From Bradyrhizobium guangxiense (lineage in GTDB: Bacteria > Pseudomonadota > Alphaproteobacteria > Rhizobiales > Xanthobacteraceae), in contig NZ_CP022219.1 in the NCBI RefSeq assembly GCF_004114915.1, positions 2,262,501 through 2,326,500 of the forward strand: a DNA stretch of 64,000 nt, written 5' to 3'. This document shows positions 62,314-64,000 of the stretch, in pieces (the stretch's first letter is position 1; each line of letters begins with the position of its first letter). The notes beneath the pieces were generated by a model. It was not told where the DNA came from. It was given only the letters and a program-made list of their open reading frames with translations, and made no database searches. Position numbers and translations under genes: made by a program.

Positions 62314-64000
62314 ATGGGCATCCAGACTCCCAACGGCTTCAAACTCGACAATTCCGGCAAGCGCATCGTCGTCGATCCCGTGACCCGTATCGAAGGTCAC
62401 ATGCGGGTCGAGGTCAATGTCGACGCCGACAACGTCATCCGCAACGCGGTCTCGACCGGCACGATGTGGCGCGGCATCGAGGTGATCCTGAAGAACCGCG
62501 ATCCGCGCGACGCCTGGGCGTTCACCGAACGGATCTGCGGCGTCTGCACCGGCACGCACGCGCTGACATCAGTGCGTGCGGTGGAGAACGCGCTCGGAAT
62601 CACCATTCCGGAGAACGCCAACTCGATCCGCAACTTGATGCAGCTTGCCTTGCAGGTGCATGACCACATCGTCCACTTTTATCATCTTCATGCGCTGGAC
62701 TGGGTCGACGTCGTCTCCGCGCTGTCGGCGGATCCGCGGGCGACCTCGACGCTGGCGCAATCGATCTCGAGCTGGCCGTTGTCCTCGCCGGGCTACTTCA
62801 AGGACCTCCAGACCCGTCTGAAGAAGTTCGTCGAGTCCGGACAGCTCGGTCCCTTCAAAAACGGTTATTGGGGCAGCAAGGCCTACAAGCTGCCGCCCGA
62901 AGCCAATCTGATGGCGGTGGCGCATTATCTCGAAGCGCTCGACTTCCAGAAGGACATCGTCAAGGTCCACACCATCTTCGGCGGCAAGAATCCGCATCCG
63001 AACTGGCTCGTCGGCGGCGTGCCCTGTCCGATCAATGTCGACGGCACCGGCGCCGTCGGCGCCATCAATATGGAGCGGCTGAACCTGATTTCCTCGATCA
63101 TCGACCGCCTGATCGAGTTCAACGAACAGGTCTACCTGCCCGACGTAGCGGCGATCGGCTCGTTCTACAAGGACTGGCTCTATGGCGGCGGGCTGTCGGG
63201 CCAGAGCGTGCTCTCCTATGGCGACGTGCCCGAGCACGCCAACGACTATTCCGCCAAGAGCCTGAAGCTGCCGCGCGGCGCCATCATCAACGGCAATCTG
63301 TCCGAGGTGTTTCCGGTCGATCACGCCAACCCCGACGAGATCCAGGAGTTCGTGGTGCACTCCTGGTACAAATATCCCGACGAGACCAAGGGCCTGCATC
63401 CCTGGGACGGCGTGACCGAGCCGAACTACGTGCTGGGCGCCAACGCGAAGGGAACGAAGACCGCGATCGAGCAGCTCGACGAGGCCGGCAAATATTCGTG
63501 GATCAAGGCGCCGCGCTGGCGCGGGCACGCCATGGAGGTCGGCCCCCTGGCGCGCTGGATCGTCGGTTACGCGCAGAACAAGGCCGAGTTCAAGGATCCC
63601 GTCGACAAGTTCCTGAAGGATCTGAACCTGCCAACGTCGGCGCTGTTCTCGACGCTCGGCCGCACCGCGGCCCGCGCGCTCGAATCCGTCTGGGCCGGAC
63701 GCCAGATGCGCTACTTCCAGGACAAGCTCGTCGCCAACATCAAGGCCGGCGACAGTTCGACCGCCAATGTCGACAAGTGGAAGCCGGAGAGCTGGCCCAA
63801 GGAGGCCAAGGGCGTTGGTTTCACCGAGGCGCCGCGCGGCGCACTCGCGCACTGGATCAAGATCAAGGACACCAAGATCGACAATTACCAGTGCGTGGTG
63901 CCGACCACCTGGAACGGCTCGCCGCGCGATCCCAAGGGCAACATCGGCGCTTTCGAGGCGTCGTTGATGAACACGCCGATGGTCAATCCCGAGCAGCCGC
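62314..64000 (+). CDS. hupL: uptake [NiFe] hydrogenase large subunit HupL (3' end outside window)
   Basis: Starts at ATG 62314, 29 bases after hupS, and stays open to the window end: 562 complete codons of a usual length near 596. The N-terminal [15 protein letters not shown] and RICGVC (C75, C78) supply two [NiFe] cysteine ligands. The second pair (DPCxxCxxH) and the cleaved C-terminal extension must lie just beyond base 64000. No signal peptide; it is exported together with HupS by Tat. Catalyses H2 to 2H+ plus 2e-. Downstream hupCDF and hyp genes are expected. Confidence 0.97.
   Translation, partial: MGIQTPNGFKLDNSGKRIVVDPVTRIEGHMRVEVNVDADNVIRNAVSTGTMWRGIEVILKNRDPRDAWAFTERICGVCTGTHALTSVRAVENALGITIPENANSIRNLMQLALQVHDHIVHFYHLHALDWVDVVSALSADPRATSTLAQSISSWPLSSPGYFKDLQTRLKKFVESGQLGPFKNGYWGSKAYKLPPEANLMAVAHYLEALDFQKDIVKVHTIFGGKNPHPNWLVGGVPCPINVDGTGAVGAINMERLNLISSIIDRLIEFNEQVYLPDVAAIGSFYKDWLYGGGLSGQSVLSYGDVPEHANDYSAKSLKLPRGAIINGNLSEVFPVDHANPDEIQEFVVHSWYKYPDETKGLHPWDGVTEPNYVLGANAKGTKTAIEQLDEAGKYSWIKAPRWRGHAMEVGPLARWIVGYAQNKAEFKDPVDKFLKDLNLPTSALFSTLGRTAARALESVWAGRQMRYFQDKLVANIKAGDSSTANVDKWKPESWPKEAKGVGFTEAPRGALAHWIKIKDTKIDNYQCVVPTTWNGSPRDPKGNIGAFEASLMNTPMVNPEQP

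Overview
The window is high-GC alphaproteobacterial DNA, almost certainly from Bradyrhizobium or a close relative. The strongest clue is the right end, which carries uptake-hydrogenase genes in the order hupN-hupO-hupP-hupU-hupV-hupS-hupL, as in Bradyrhizobium japonicum. A palindromic intergenic repeat of a type common in that genus lies between hupV and hupS. I see no rRNA, tRNA, CRISPR array, insertion sequence or integrase.

Left third (1-25000). A catabolic and transport block for hydantoin-like cyclic ureides and their amino-acid products. It holds two D-hydantoinase/dihydropyrimidinase paralogues, an ATP-dependent hydantoinase pair (HyuA/HyuB), an N-carbamoyl-D-amino-acid hydrolase and a hydantoin racemase. 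It also has a class III aminotransferase, a flavin-reductase-like protein, an NAD-dependent epimerase, a short-chain dehydrogenase and an FAD/NAD(P) oxidoreductase. Two complete Dpp/Opp-type ABC importers follow. Each is preceded by a close match to a sigma-54 -24/-12 promoter, which suggests nitrogen control.

Middle (25000-42200). A long leftward operon (35962 down to 25080) encodes a hydroxyquinol lower pathway: intradiol dioxygenase plus maleylacetate reductase. It also encodes a YciI-type protein, a Dabb-type small protein, a triazine-hydrolase-like amidohydrolase, a beta-hydroxyacid dehydrogenase, a D-2-hydroxyacid dehydrogenase-like flavoprotein and a ribose/Lsr-type ABC importer with two different permeases. 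A LysR regulator is divergent from it. The regulator is followed on the plus strand by xylulokinase and a second sugar ABC importer.

Right-middle (42300-50700). A surface-polysaccharide neighbourhood: a GINT1/GH43-like beta-propeller protein, a GT4 glycosyltransferase, a Wzx-like flippase, an FAD oxidoreductase and a CelD/FemAB-type acyltransferase. An orphan Bug-type solute-binding protein follows.

Right end (51000-64000). A TonB-dependent siderophore receptor, then the hup locus: nickel permease, a second TonB receptor, a DUF3422 membrane protein, the H2-sensing hydrogenase (HupUV) and the membrane-bound uptake hydrogenase (HupSL, hupL cut by the window end). Sigma-54-type promoters lie before hupN and hupS, which fits activation by the NtrC-family regulator HoxA. 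A shared sequence doublet lies upstream of both the siderophore receptor and hupS.
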